Positions 37,800 through 47,187 of a DNA stretch of 64,000 bases are shown piece after piece (position 1 is the stretch's first letter; every line of letters begins with the position of its first letter). The notes beneath the pieces are model-generated. The model was not told the DNA's origin. It ran no database searches and worked only from the letters and a program-made list of their open reading frames with translations. This DNA is from Ramazzottius varieornatus (Eukaryota; Tardigrada; Eutardigrada; Parachela; Ramazzottiidae): contig BDGG01000001.1 of the NCBI GenBank assembly GCA_001949185.1, positions 9,058,464 through 9,122,463 on the forward strand. The letters are read 5' to 3'. The position numbers were made by a program, and so were the translations under genes.

Positions 37800-39412
37800 A
37801 TGGCACGTCGATCCAGCGATCCATCTGTGCTGCTCAGCCTACCCTTCCTACTCACAGGTATGTGCCTCCTTTTCTGTATTGTAGTGATCATTGCAGTGAC
37901 GTCAGTAAGGAATCTTGTCAGTTAAAATCGTGAGACTTGACCGGTCCAGCTGGCTTTGCACACTCCGGTTTCTATTGACGGCGGTTTATTGTTGTTTTCT
38001 ACTGCAATCGAAAACAGAGCCGTCTTCCGAATTCCCGCTAGTAAAACGTTAACTGTTCCGCTTTTGTAGGGCTGTATTTACTACCAAAGACAGAACTAAA
38101 AACCTTACCTGCGCTGAGCGAGGCAGAATTCGTCTTGTACCCGTTGAAAGGTAGCAGAGATTGGTTGGATGCCTGGCTGACATGTCGACGCTTCAAGCTG
38201 CAGCTAGCCATCATCCTGTCGGTGGAAGAGAACAAGCTGGTGGAAGATTTGCTCTTTGAACGCAACAGCCAGGTCAGCTCGGAGGTGCCGGTCATGTCCG
38301 GCTGGTTGAACTTGCGAAGAGGCATACCGTTCGTCGAAGGGGAATGGGATAACGGCTGTTCAACTACTTTCACCGCCTTCCGCGGCCTGGATTTTCACGG
38401 TGATCCAGGCTGTGCCTACATTGGTCCGGATGGTCTGTGGGACATCAAGAGATGCGTTGGAGAAGTCGACTTTGCTGTCTGCGAAAACCGAACGGGTAGG
38501 CTGTTGCACTAGGAATGAATCTGCAGGCTGGAGCTGTATTGCTACTTAGTAGCTTGTATAATGTGTTCGTCGTATAACATGACGAAACGACATGATGTGA
38601 TGTGACCTGACATTACCCGACAGCGCGGTTTTTCCTCTGTGTCATGCAGGCGTCTGTGAACGGTTTCCGGTGGATAAGAGTGGAACTTGCCCCGATGGCT
38701 TTTCGCACCGTTGTGGACAGCACTGCTACTGGCTTAGCACGGAAATGGACATTGACTACGGAGAATTTGATAACGATAACGACGCTCGGACCAATCGCAC
38801 ATTCCCCACCAGTAAACTCTCGTTCGACTTGGCGGAGAAGCAGTGTCGCTCACTTAGTGGTACTCTGCTGCAGCTTCTTCCGGAGGAGGAGCTGGCATGT
38901 CTTCGCAGCAGTCTTCTGGCTTTTCTTCCCGCATATACCAACGACAGCTTGGAAGTTTTGTACTGGACAGCCGACAACAGTTCTCTCAACCATACTGACG
39001 GTTCACCGGTAAACTTTGCTCATGGCTTATCCGTGGCTTGAGTTCCGCGTTTTTCATGGTAAAACTTGACTTTTATCATGCTCTTGTCTTGGCTTTTCAG
39101 GGGGAAGCAACGAACGAATGCAGTGTCCGTGACCAGGACGGGACCGCAAAGAAAGCACCGTGTCAAGAAGTCCACAATTACGTTTGCCAGTCGCAAGTCC
39201 TCCACCGAACGGTGATAGAGAAGGACAATGCAGCCGAGAAGCGCCTGAAATTCATCGTTGCTGTCAGCATTGTCTGTTTGGCCAGTCTTTCCTTCGGCTG
39301 CTTCCTTTTCATAAATGCTTATGTTTGCTGTAAGAGACATCCTTCTGGTTACACGCCCGGTGCAAGAAAGCGATATCCGACAATCTCTCGAAATATTGAT
39401 GATACCGACTGA
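37800..39412 (+). CDS. type I membrane protein with two C-type lectin-like domains
   Basis: Four exons (37800-37857, 38070-38495, 38650-39008, 39101-39412) keep frame, 384 aa. Exon 1 is a signal peptide (VLLSLPFLLTG). The first C-type-lectin-like domain has DAWLTCRRFKLQLAII, SGWLNLRRG and a final CVGEVDFAVCENRTG. The second has CPDGFSHRCGQHCYWL, SFDLAEKQCRSLSGTL, LYWTADNSS and HNYVCQ. The Ca2+ and sugar-binding EPN/QPD and WND motifs are not obvious in either domain, so carbohydrate binding is doubtful. A transmembrane helix (FIVAVSIVCLASLSFGCFLF) is followed by a short basic cytosolic tail with YTPG and YPTI. An in-frame upstream Met at 37716 exists, but 37800 fits the signal peptide better. 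It is probably a surface receptor with unknown ligand. Confidence 0.78.
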
Positions 39413-40193
39413 TGGTGGCAGATCTCAGTTTTCTAGACCAGCAACTTCTTTTCTTATACGTATAACCATGTCAGTATCGCTCTCTCTGAACAGCCGAACA
39501 TCTTTACTCATCGGCAAACAGGATTAAGAGGTTTTTGAAAAACTTCTCATTCGTCTGGGCAAAATATCAACTGACACTTTAGCTATTTTCGAATATTAAC
39601 TAACCACAATAGTAACTTTCCAGACTATAGTTTTACACAATGATTGACCAACCATGAATATTAACCGACCAATATATCGCTCGACCAAGGGCATTATAAC
39701 TCTCAACGGCTCTTGCTAACCCCTTTGAATATCTTTAAAATAAACTTCAGTTTCATATAAGCGTCGTTCGAAAGCGTCACGGTTGGTAAAACTCTTCCGA
39801 AGTTACGGATATGACGCAATGACTACGGCGTTTTGCACAATCGGGAATGTGAGCAAACGGTACTTAAATCAATTATTCACATGGCTGGTTCACCTGGTTG
39901 TTATATAAGTCAGTTAACATGTTGGCCACGCGATACTCAGGGTCGGCATTGTGGTCAAACGATATTTTGAACAGGTACCCTTCCCCATGCTCTGGCGCTA
40001 TACCCGAGCTGGGCACCATGGCTAGTACGTGAATGTTGTATTTTGATGAGGGCATTAGCGGAAGAAGGAAAGGCTGGTCCAAAGGCAAACTTCAAGTTTT
40101 GCCATTACGATGAGCTGACGCAGAGTTGCCGCTGTCTGTGGCCGGTGTTTTTGACGACCTCAATTTCGCCCCACAGGAGTAATTGTCGTAAAA
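39413..40193. other. intergenic stretch left of the transposon
   Basis: AT-rich sequence downstream of the lectin-like gene, apart from the coding-like fragment at 39873-40082 on the minus strand listed separately. Confidence 0.45.
39873..40082 (-). pseudogene. coding-like fragment (fibronectin III-like end), possibly cut off
   Basis: A minus-strand frame with codon-like composition reads SSKYNIHVLAMVPSSG, followed by APEHGEGYLFKISFDHNA, and ends at a stop at 39873. The first motif resembles the late strands of a fibronectin type III domain. No ATG is evident. A splice acceptor-like site precedes it near 40090, and the next 100 bp upstream run straight into the transposon at 40194. It may be the last exon of a gene whose 5' part is missing or displaced. 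It may also be chance. Confidence 0.3.
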
Positions 40194-40347
40194 GCTGACA
40201 AGGGATTAACGCCAGTCTGTCCACTCTGATTCTCAAACCAATATGATAGCATGATAGAGCAGAGTTTGCTCCACAAACTGAGATAAACTAAATCGGCGAA
40301 ATAAAATCCTGGAGGCCGCCACAGGAAGCGGAAGTAACGTCAAATTC
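40194..40347 (+). repeat. left terminal inverted repeat
   Basis: 154 bp, beginning GCTGACAAGGGATTAACGCC and ending in CGTCAAATTC. It matches the inverse of 42488-42641 with about eight substitutions and no gaps. Confidence 0.92.
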
Positions 40348-40533
40348 AGGGCGGATCACCAGTGTGACAGCAAATCAACTAATTTGATTGCCTGATGGTT
40401 GATTTGAAATTGATTGAACCAGTTGCGCTTGTACTCTACGCTACGCCAAGCGCAATCAGTTTTGCTGTGCCTGCTGCTTCATTGCTCTTACATTCATCGT
40501 TCCGTTACTGCGTGATTTCCACTGTCGCCCGAA

Positions 40534-42432
40534 ATGGATTCCGTTAATCCGATGAATGTGTTGAAGCTTCTGGAGGAGGACTACAAGCAGCTCTTCCAAC
40601 TGGATGGACAACCGAGCGAGGCTGATAAGCAGTTAAAAGAACTCGTCAAAGGTATGGTACTGTTGCCGTTTACTATGGCTGACATTGATATGAGATATTC
40701 CACCTTTCTGTTTCTGTTTTAGAATTTATGGATGTTAAAATCAACCGAGCAGGTAGTTCTTCGTTGGCACTTGAAGAAGACCTGCAATATGAACTGCAAA
40801 CAGACATGCAGACGTTCGACGAGTTCGAGAAGTTGGTTGCTGCGTCTAATCAGCTGGCTGAACCCGACGAAAATCCTAGCCAAGAAGATGAAGTCGTCGA
40901 GCCTCTCTCCAGTGGAACGGAACCATCGTCCAACGAATTCTATGTCCCGCGAATACCGAACCCAAAACAGCCGCCAAGTAACGCAGTCACCCTCGACTAC
41001 AAGAAACGCTCCGTCGATTCTGGAGGAATGTAGCTACGAAGAAACGACGTAGCCTTTCGTGTCCAGACCAAGTTCAAGAAAGTCACAAGTATTCGACAAC
41101 TCCAAGAATGGGAACGACATGTTTCTGAGGGCGGTTCCAGATATGATAAGCTGAAGGCGCTGCGTTTGGAGACTGGCAAGCAGTTCTTTCTGGCCAAGCA
41201 GAAGCCTCATATTGTGAAGGATATGGATATTCAACGTTGGGCTGTTACTGCGAACCGAACCATTGGCCTGGTAGGTTTCATGGCGTCTCCGGACTGGGTG
41301 GGAAAGTTGAAGAGGTAAACACATTGAAGTATTAAAATGAAATATGTATCATTGCCCGCGCAGATCACTTCAACCGAGAATTTCGTTCACGAGTTACTGC
41401 ACCACACTAACGGGGTCGATATTGTAGTTGTTACGGCATCGTCGATCGGAAGATCACCAAGTTCGTGACCGACAAGTACATTCAAGAAGCTCCGCAAGTA
41501 AAGAAATTCAAGAAGCTCCGCAAGTAAAGAAAACTGCGGAGGGGTGTGTCGCCCTTGTCAGATCGAGGATCTCAGATTACGGCTTGGACTGTATGTGGAA
41601 CACGGATCAGTCCGGGTTCGATTACGAGATGAGACCAGGGCGCATACTGCATCTGGCCGGCGCAAAACATGTTCTTGCGATCTGTCAGTCGGAGAACTCC
41701 ATGACGCATAGCTACACGGTTATGATGACCATTTCGCCCGGCACGCGCAAGTTTCTCCCACAACTGTGGATCACTGTCCAGGAGGACAAAGGCGTTTTCG
41801 GTTCTATTGTGGCAAGGACAATGTTTAAAGCTGACAACCTGTATGTCACTGCTTTGGTTTCGGGCAAGATGACAAAGAAGCTCTACTTGGTATGGTGTGA
41901 AAAGATATTGTTTTCTCATGTGGAAGATCGCTGCATTCTGCTGGCCGATTCGTGGAGAACCTATTCTGACCAGGAAGCTGTTTTGGAATTCAAGCCTGAA
42001 GAACTGGAATACGAAATGATCACGATTCCTCCGAAAGTGACTGGTGATATCCAACCACTGGACAGACTCTTCTTCCGAATGTATAAAGACTTCTTCCGGA
42101 AGATCTCCAGTTCCATCATTTTGCACAGCCTTCCACTTCAAGTTCATCATCGAGACGTAATCCTCAAGATGCATTCTTTGGTTTACCAACAGTTTCAGTC
42201 TCCCCGGTTTGGAGACCTAGTGAACCAGGCCTGGCATCTCTGCGGCTGTACTGACGAGTCCTTTGACTATGTAAATCCTACCGAATTCTCTTTCCCCAAG
42301 AAGTTGACTGGTCATTGCGACCATGAAAACTGCGACGACCGGCTTTTGCTTAAGTGCGGCTGGTGCAGAGCTCCTCTCTGCTTCCATCACTTCTACAATC
42401 AGTATCACCTCTGTAAAATTTATCTTCCATGA
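40534..42432 (+). pseudogene. DDE (pogo/Tigger-like) transposase, interrupted
   Basis: The apparent exons are 40534-40651, 40723-41314 and 41428-42432. The N-terminal part is acidic and of unclear fold. The middle has a DNA-binding-like helix block (TSIRQLQEWERHVSEGG, DIQRWAV). The catalytic part keeps all three Asp positions: TDQSGFDYEM, ILLADSWRTYSD and DIQPLDRLFF, with 37 residues between the second and third. The C terminus has a Cys/His cluster (CDHENC, CGWCRAPLCFHH) typical of this branch. Two defects are visible. Near 41020-41060 the homologous reading passes into another frame and back, leaving a TAG at 41031-41033. A 26-bp tandem duplication at 41481-41532 shifts frame and adds a TAA. 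The catalytic half after 41533 is open to its stop. Confidence 0.88.
41481..41532. repeat. 26-bp perfect tandem duplication inside the transposase
   Basis: 41481-41506 and 41507-41532 are identical 26-bp units starting TTCAAGAAGCTCCGCAAGTA. Because 26 is not a multiple of three, the second copy breaks the frame that is continuous on both sides. Confidence 0.95.
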
Positions 42433-42487
42433 GTTCTGTGAATTTTTAGACTGTGCTAGTATAGTTGGTCATGTCATGTCGATGTAA

Positions 42488-42641
42488 GAATTTGACGTCA
42501 CTTCTGCTTCCTGTGGCGTCTTCCAGGATTTTTTTTCGCCGATTTAGTTTATCTCAGTTTGTGGAGAAAACTCTGCTCTATCATGCTATCATATTGGTTT
42601 GAGGATCAGAGTGGACAGACTGGCGTTAATCGCTTGTCAGC
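42488..42641 (-). repeat. right terminal inverted repeat
   Basis: 154 bp, the inverse of the left TIR at 40194-40347. It ends in CGCTTGTCAGC at the outer edge. Confidence 0.92.
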
Positions 42642-44576
42642 GTTACTTCAAATGGTTAAGGAAAGCGCTCTTTTATCGGGGAGATGACTGCGTATGGTAT
42701 CTTCTGCCGTCCGTCCCGCAGGCTTTTGTAGCCGGAAAGGCCTTTGTCAGGAGCACAACGTTTCGAACATGTTGCTGGGACCGACCGGTGTCCATACGTT
42801 CTAAAGACTAGCTAGTGGTTCTGACCACTGAGAAGGCCGAGCAAAGGAGGCGAAAGATTATAGGCCACACATTTCTACTGCGTTACGTTGTACTTGCGAT
42901 TAAAAATTTTTTGTGACCCTGATCAAGTTACGCATTTGTTTTCAGTACAGAGTTTACGATATGTGAAAGCTCGAAGAATCTGATCGTCCATTGAGATCTC
43001 CAGACTTAAAAGGGCCTCGCCTCGCTCGGCCTGACTATGAATGCATTGATGGGAATGAGAAGAAACAATTGCCAGCCACGGAGCTTCGTGGCAGGCGATG
43101 TCAGAAGCGACAGGTGAACTGACAAAGGAGGGGACTTCTCAATCAATGTACGTGGTGCAGAGCATAAAACCGTTCGCAATTTTGGTAACCAAACGGACTG
43201 TTTCCGAAATTTTCAAAACCAAGCGGAAGTGAGCGGCAAAATTCTCGTATGAGTACGAGCGGAACCGAGCGGAAAAACTGACGGTAAAAACTGAACGGAA
43301 AAACCTTGCGAAAAGTCTTTTGTACTAGCAGAGCTTACATCAATAGTGGCCACTTTTATCGTCAGATCGCAATGTCTTGATGCTCTGGCTCGATTTTTGA
43401 GGCTAAGCTAGTCATTTTGCTTTCAAGGTTAATAAAGTTGTATTTTAACCAAAGTACAACGTCAGCCATTTCTGAGCGGAACAGACGGAGCACTTGTAGG
43501 CCGAAAGCCGAAAGCCGAACGGAAAGAAGCGGGAAAAAAATCAGCCTCTTCGAAAACGGAACCGGACGAAAATTTCCGTCCCTTCCGGTTCGGTTCCGCT
43601 TAGCAGACCATTTTTATGCTCTGACGTGTTGTACGTGACCACGGCAGGAGATGATTAGCGTTTATTACGCACGGAGGTGGGAGTCCATCACGTGAAAAAT
43701 TTAAAGTACCCGGGCGGCATTTGGGTATTAGGTCTTCCTTTGCTGTGTTCGTTCACTTTGCGTTGGAAACACTGGTATAGATGGTACACGAGGGAGTTCT
43801 AGCTCGATTCGGGAAATCCATTTCGATGGAGGGAAAGTGTCTTCCAACATGAACAATCCGGTCGTTAGCTGTTGTACATGTAATGCCACTTGGTGCTTCC
43901 CGCAAGTAAGTGGCAGTTATCATGGTACATGGGGCAATCCACAAGGAAGGACTAGATTTACATCGGTGCAGTTAATTGCCGAGAGCTCTTTCGTCGAGGA
44001 TGCACACTCATTCGACGCCGACAAGTGCACCATCGTTCAGACTGCAGAAAAGGGAAGTAACGCTCTCGATCCTCTACTCGGCCCGGGACTGCGAACATGG
44101 TCATAAAGGCCACGAATGGCTACATTCAGCTTCACTTCCTTCGCAATGCTTGTAAAATTGCTCCGTTCCTCCTCGTCAACGTCAACGTGGCGTATCTATA
44201 TCTTTTGCTGACATCAAAACTGCGGACTGCGACGTCTAAATGTTGATAGAAGACCAGGGGGAGAAGCCCGACAGCTGATTCCACCGCCATCCTGTCTGTC
44301 GATCATCTTGTTTTGATCGCCGGCCTCGAGTTGAGTTACGCCCGTCGTTATTGGACCCTACCAGTATAAATTTGCAGACTTTGGCTTTTCGTTATTCACT
44401 ACGCTATTCCTGTACTGCCGGTGAACCCTTTCTCCGATATTCACTTCTCGCCAAGGTTTGTCCATGCCAGATAATCATCGAAAGCGATTCCACATCTTTC
44501 TAGTCTGTTATATCTGATAGGATCGGTGGTCCTTCAGCCTTCAGTTGGAAGAAGAGAAGTAAATACCGAGGATCTC
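42642..44576. other. intergenic stretch holding a hAT-like element
   Basis: No gene was supported. Apart from the 466-bp element at 43158-43623, there is a 90-codon frame at 43837-44106 with several Cys but no recognisable family and no start or splice support. Confidence 0.4.
43158..43623. mobile_element. non-autonomous hAT-like element (MITE), 466 bp
   Basis: Perfect 12-bp terminal inverted repeats (CAGAGCATAAAA at 43158-43169 and TTTTATGCTCTG at 43612-43623) are flanked by near-identical 8-bp direct repeats, ACGTGGTG at 43150-43157 and ACGTGTTG at 43624-43631. An 8-bp target duplication and a terminus starting CAGAG fit the hAT superfamily. The inside codes for nothing and is rich in short CGGAA- and GCGGAA-type motifs, including stretches repeated in direct and inverse orientation. 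Confidence 0.7.
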
Positions 44577-45072
44577 ATGATCAGGATGGCAGGACAGAGC
44601 CCGCCGACGACCTTGTACCCGGCGATGGCACTACTGCTGACCCTCTTTCTCTTGATGGAATACAGCGGGGCCGTAGCAGGCGGAGCTGGCGAAGGATGCT
44701 CCCGCTTTTGTCGAGCCACGGGTTTTGCTGGGTCGGTCGGAAATTGTGCATGTGGCCTTTCCTTGTTCGCCAAAAGAACCGGTCTCCCGTTGGCCAACCC
44801 AAGGTGAGCTCTACAATGCATCCAGCCCATTCAGATGTGTAGAAACTTATTTGCGACTTTTTGCCTCCCCCTCCCCTCACTCATCTAGGTGCTCGTTATC
44901 AGTCACGTTAAGTTTTTCTTTTAGGTTTTCGCTGGAAGACTGGGAAGAAGTAGAGCGGAAGCGACGGTCGGTTCCAACTTTCGACCAAGATAAAACAGGC
45001 GGCATTCAAGCAGCCCTGCCTTCAAGCCGGGATAGGTTTGGTTCCCAAGCCCTGCCCCAACCTCCCCCTTAA
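44577..45072 (+). CDS. small secreted peptide precursor (prohormone-like)
   Basis: Two exons (44577-44803, 44925-45072) keep frame, 124 aa. Starts at 44577, 44586 or 44625 are all in frame. The hydrophobic run MALLLTLFLLMEYSGAVAG is the signal peptide. Just after it lies a short Cys peptide with spacing C-x3-C-x10-C-x-C (GCSRFCRATGF then NCACGLSLFAKR), closed by a Lys-Arg site. A further basic cluster, ERKRR, follows in the second exon, and the protein ends in a Pro-rich tail. This layout (signal peptide, four-Cys peptide, dibasic cleavage, spacer) is that of a neuropeptide or peptide hormone precursor. I could not match the Cys pattern to a named family. Confidence 0.6.
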
Positions 45073-45933
45073 CTTTAGAGGCCCACGCGCAGAGAACTCT
45101 CTGTTAGCCACTGATACATGGGACGTTGCTCTACAGCTAGCCGCCGCGAGAGAGGCTTATTGGTATGCGTAATATGTTACCGAAGATGGAAAGTGGTGCT
45201 ACAACACGGTCCTGCTGCTTAGCGCACACATCCTGCTGCCACGACCTCATGTCAAAAAATGCCTGTCTGGACTGTACCATTTCCATACTCAATGAACAAT
45301 TAGTTGAATATAATTTTCTACATACTGAGGTTAGGCATATAACTTCTTAACCATTTTAGGCTGTTGTGCGTTCGTAATTTTCAGATACAACGAACACAGC
45401 ACATGGCTGAGCTTACTGTTGTAACCACGAAGTATTCACGACGTCACGCGTATGAATAATTTGGTAGCGTGTTTCTACCCGTGGGTCTTGGACCTGTTGA
45501 CGATCAAGTCTTAATCAAACGTGCCTGCTTTGAAATAAACGGTTGTACTGTAAAGAAATTCCATAAACCAGGAGCTCGCAGCATAGGCACAACATCACGT
45601 TTCCACTGTTTGATATTGGAGAAGAAAGGGCTTCAGGGCCGTAGGGCCTCACGTTAGACCTCCAACGTAGGAGTTCCGACCACAAAGAAGCGCGGAACCA
45701 GGGCCCTCCATGGTCTTCAAAATAAGCGCCATCAATTCAGTCAGATGACTTTCGGAGAGCGCTTATATGTTGCCTCATGTTATGGGTGAATTACAGTGGA
45801 AAATGTCGAAAACTCGAAATTGACACTATGCAGAATGAGCACATAATCAACAGGATAAGTTCTGACGGCAAGAAACGGAGAAGCCAACCGAGGAGAAAAG
45901 GTTTTTACACTACAGGCTTTTATACAATGATGA
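45073..45933. other. convergent 3' region
   Basis: 861 bp between the stop codons of the peptide precursor (+) and the Ig-type protein (-). No supported coding signal; presumably the two 3' UTRs. Confidence 0.45.
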
Positions 45934-47187
45934 CTATATTCGAACGATGAGAGGCTGCTTGGGGTTGTCGTCCAGGTAGGGGTCGCCATTGCCGTGGATG
46001 GGACCATAGTACCTGTCGTGGTTGGTGGCTTGTGTCACTTCATAGTCGGCCTGAATATCCTGGCTGTAGCCCAATGAAGTAAAGCCTCTGCTGCTCCTGT
46101 GCTTCCACAACTTCCTTCCTAAGGCAATGGCATAACAGCCAAAGCACGTCGAACCGATACTGGCAACTATGACCACCAGTACCAGGAAGAGGATGGTATG
46201 GCCTTGGGAATAATAGTTGGCCGAGTTGTCACTGTAGCTCCTAGGCAAGCTGGTGCGAAGGGTCAAACAGTCCAAAAGGGTTGTCGGTCGATGGCTGGGC
46301 TGAAACTCTATGCAGAACTCGTAGGCAGTGTTGACCTCCAAAGTCATAACCGTGTACTGCCGTGCAGTCGAGGGCAGTTTTATGGTGGCGCTGACTTGGG
46401 CGGACTGCGAAGTGTCATCTTCGAAGCGACGATAGCGTAACAAGAGGTGGCGCGACAGTCGATAGCGAGTTTCGACGTGGTGATGGTGGCGCTGCGAGGG
46501 ATGAGTGGAGGGCGAGCCGCGATGATGAGGATGATCGGACGGGAGGGAAGTCACTTGAACTGTACCGTTCCATGTTAGTGTCACTGAAGTGCTACTGACC
46601 AATAGTGGTATTAAGGCCACCATAGGATGAGATACCTGCAATTTGACAAGGTCGTCACGGAAGCTTTCTTGTCAAGGCCTGGTTCTCACCTTGATTTCAA
46701 CCAGGAACTTGGCCTGGCCGACGCTGTTGGTAGCCACGCAAAAGTATTTGCCATCATCATGGGGAACGACATGTTTGACCTTCAAGGTTCCCTCTTGGTT
46801 GACCAAATGATGGCCAGGTGTGGTCGGTAGGAGGAGAGATTCGCCATTAGAGAGGACCTTGTACCAGGCCATGTGCGGCGGGGGTGAGCCATAGGCTTGA
46901 CAGGGCAGCTTGAACTCTTCGCCGGGGAAGGCCGGGTAGGGCTCCTCGGACAGGGAAGTGATGATGGGTAGCTCGCAGAAGGTAAAGGCATCCGGACGGC
47001 AGGCTGTATTCTTAGTGATACGAAGAGCCAAGACGGTGCTGGACGGCGGACAAGCCAAGAGGCACATTGTCAGGCTGAAGAGCATCTGCAGCCTCCTCTG
47101 ACTGCAGCCCACTACCCATATCGGCCTCTGCAACCTGCCACCTGCACACCGCCCCCAACTGAACAATAGACAATCCTCCATCCTCAC
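45934..47187 (-). CDS. immunoglobulin/FN3-type single-pass membrane protein
   Basis: Two exons (47187-46690 and 46635-45934) keep frame. A start at 47187 gives 399 aa; a start at 47085 gives 365 aa and puts a signal peptide (MLFSLTMCLLACPPSSTVLA) at the very N terminus, which I prefer. An I-set Ig domain follows: EEFKLPCQAYGSPPPHMAWY, then HDDGKYFCVATNSVGQAKF. The next exon has a fibronectin III-like stretch (SSTSVTLTWNGTVQV ... LEVNTAYEFCIEF) with His-rich insertions, a transmembrane helix (TILFLVLVVIVASIGSTCFG) and a cytosolic tail with several Tyr (SLGYSQDIQADYEV, DRYYGPIHG). It is likely a cell-adhesion or receptor molecule. No specific family name can be assigned. Confidence 0.78.

Larger units (their letters stand above)
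40194..42641 (+). mobile_element. Tc1/mariner-superfamily (pogo/Tigger-like) transposon with 154-bp TIRs
   Basis: A complete element of about 2.45 kb. The left TIR (40194-40347) and right TIR (42488-42641) are inverse copies of equal length with about eight mismatches in 154. Both outer ends start GCTGACAAG. TA dinucleotides flank the ends (40189-40190 and 42644-42645), separated by 2-3 bp, which fits the TA target duplication of this superfamily with slight end drift. Inside is a DDE transposase gene on the plus strand, interrupted as described separately. The nearly identical TIRs suggest a fairly recent insertion. Confidence 0.9.

Noticed and set aside
41032-41055. A 24-bp intron that would remove the transposase TAG
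   Set aside because: Too short to be spliced; a frame slip explains the region better.
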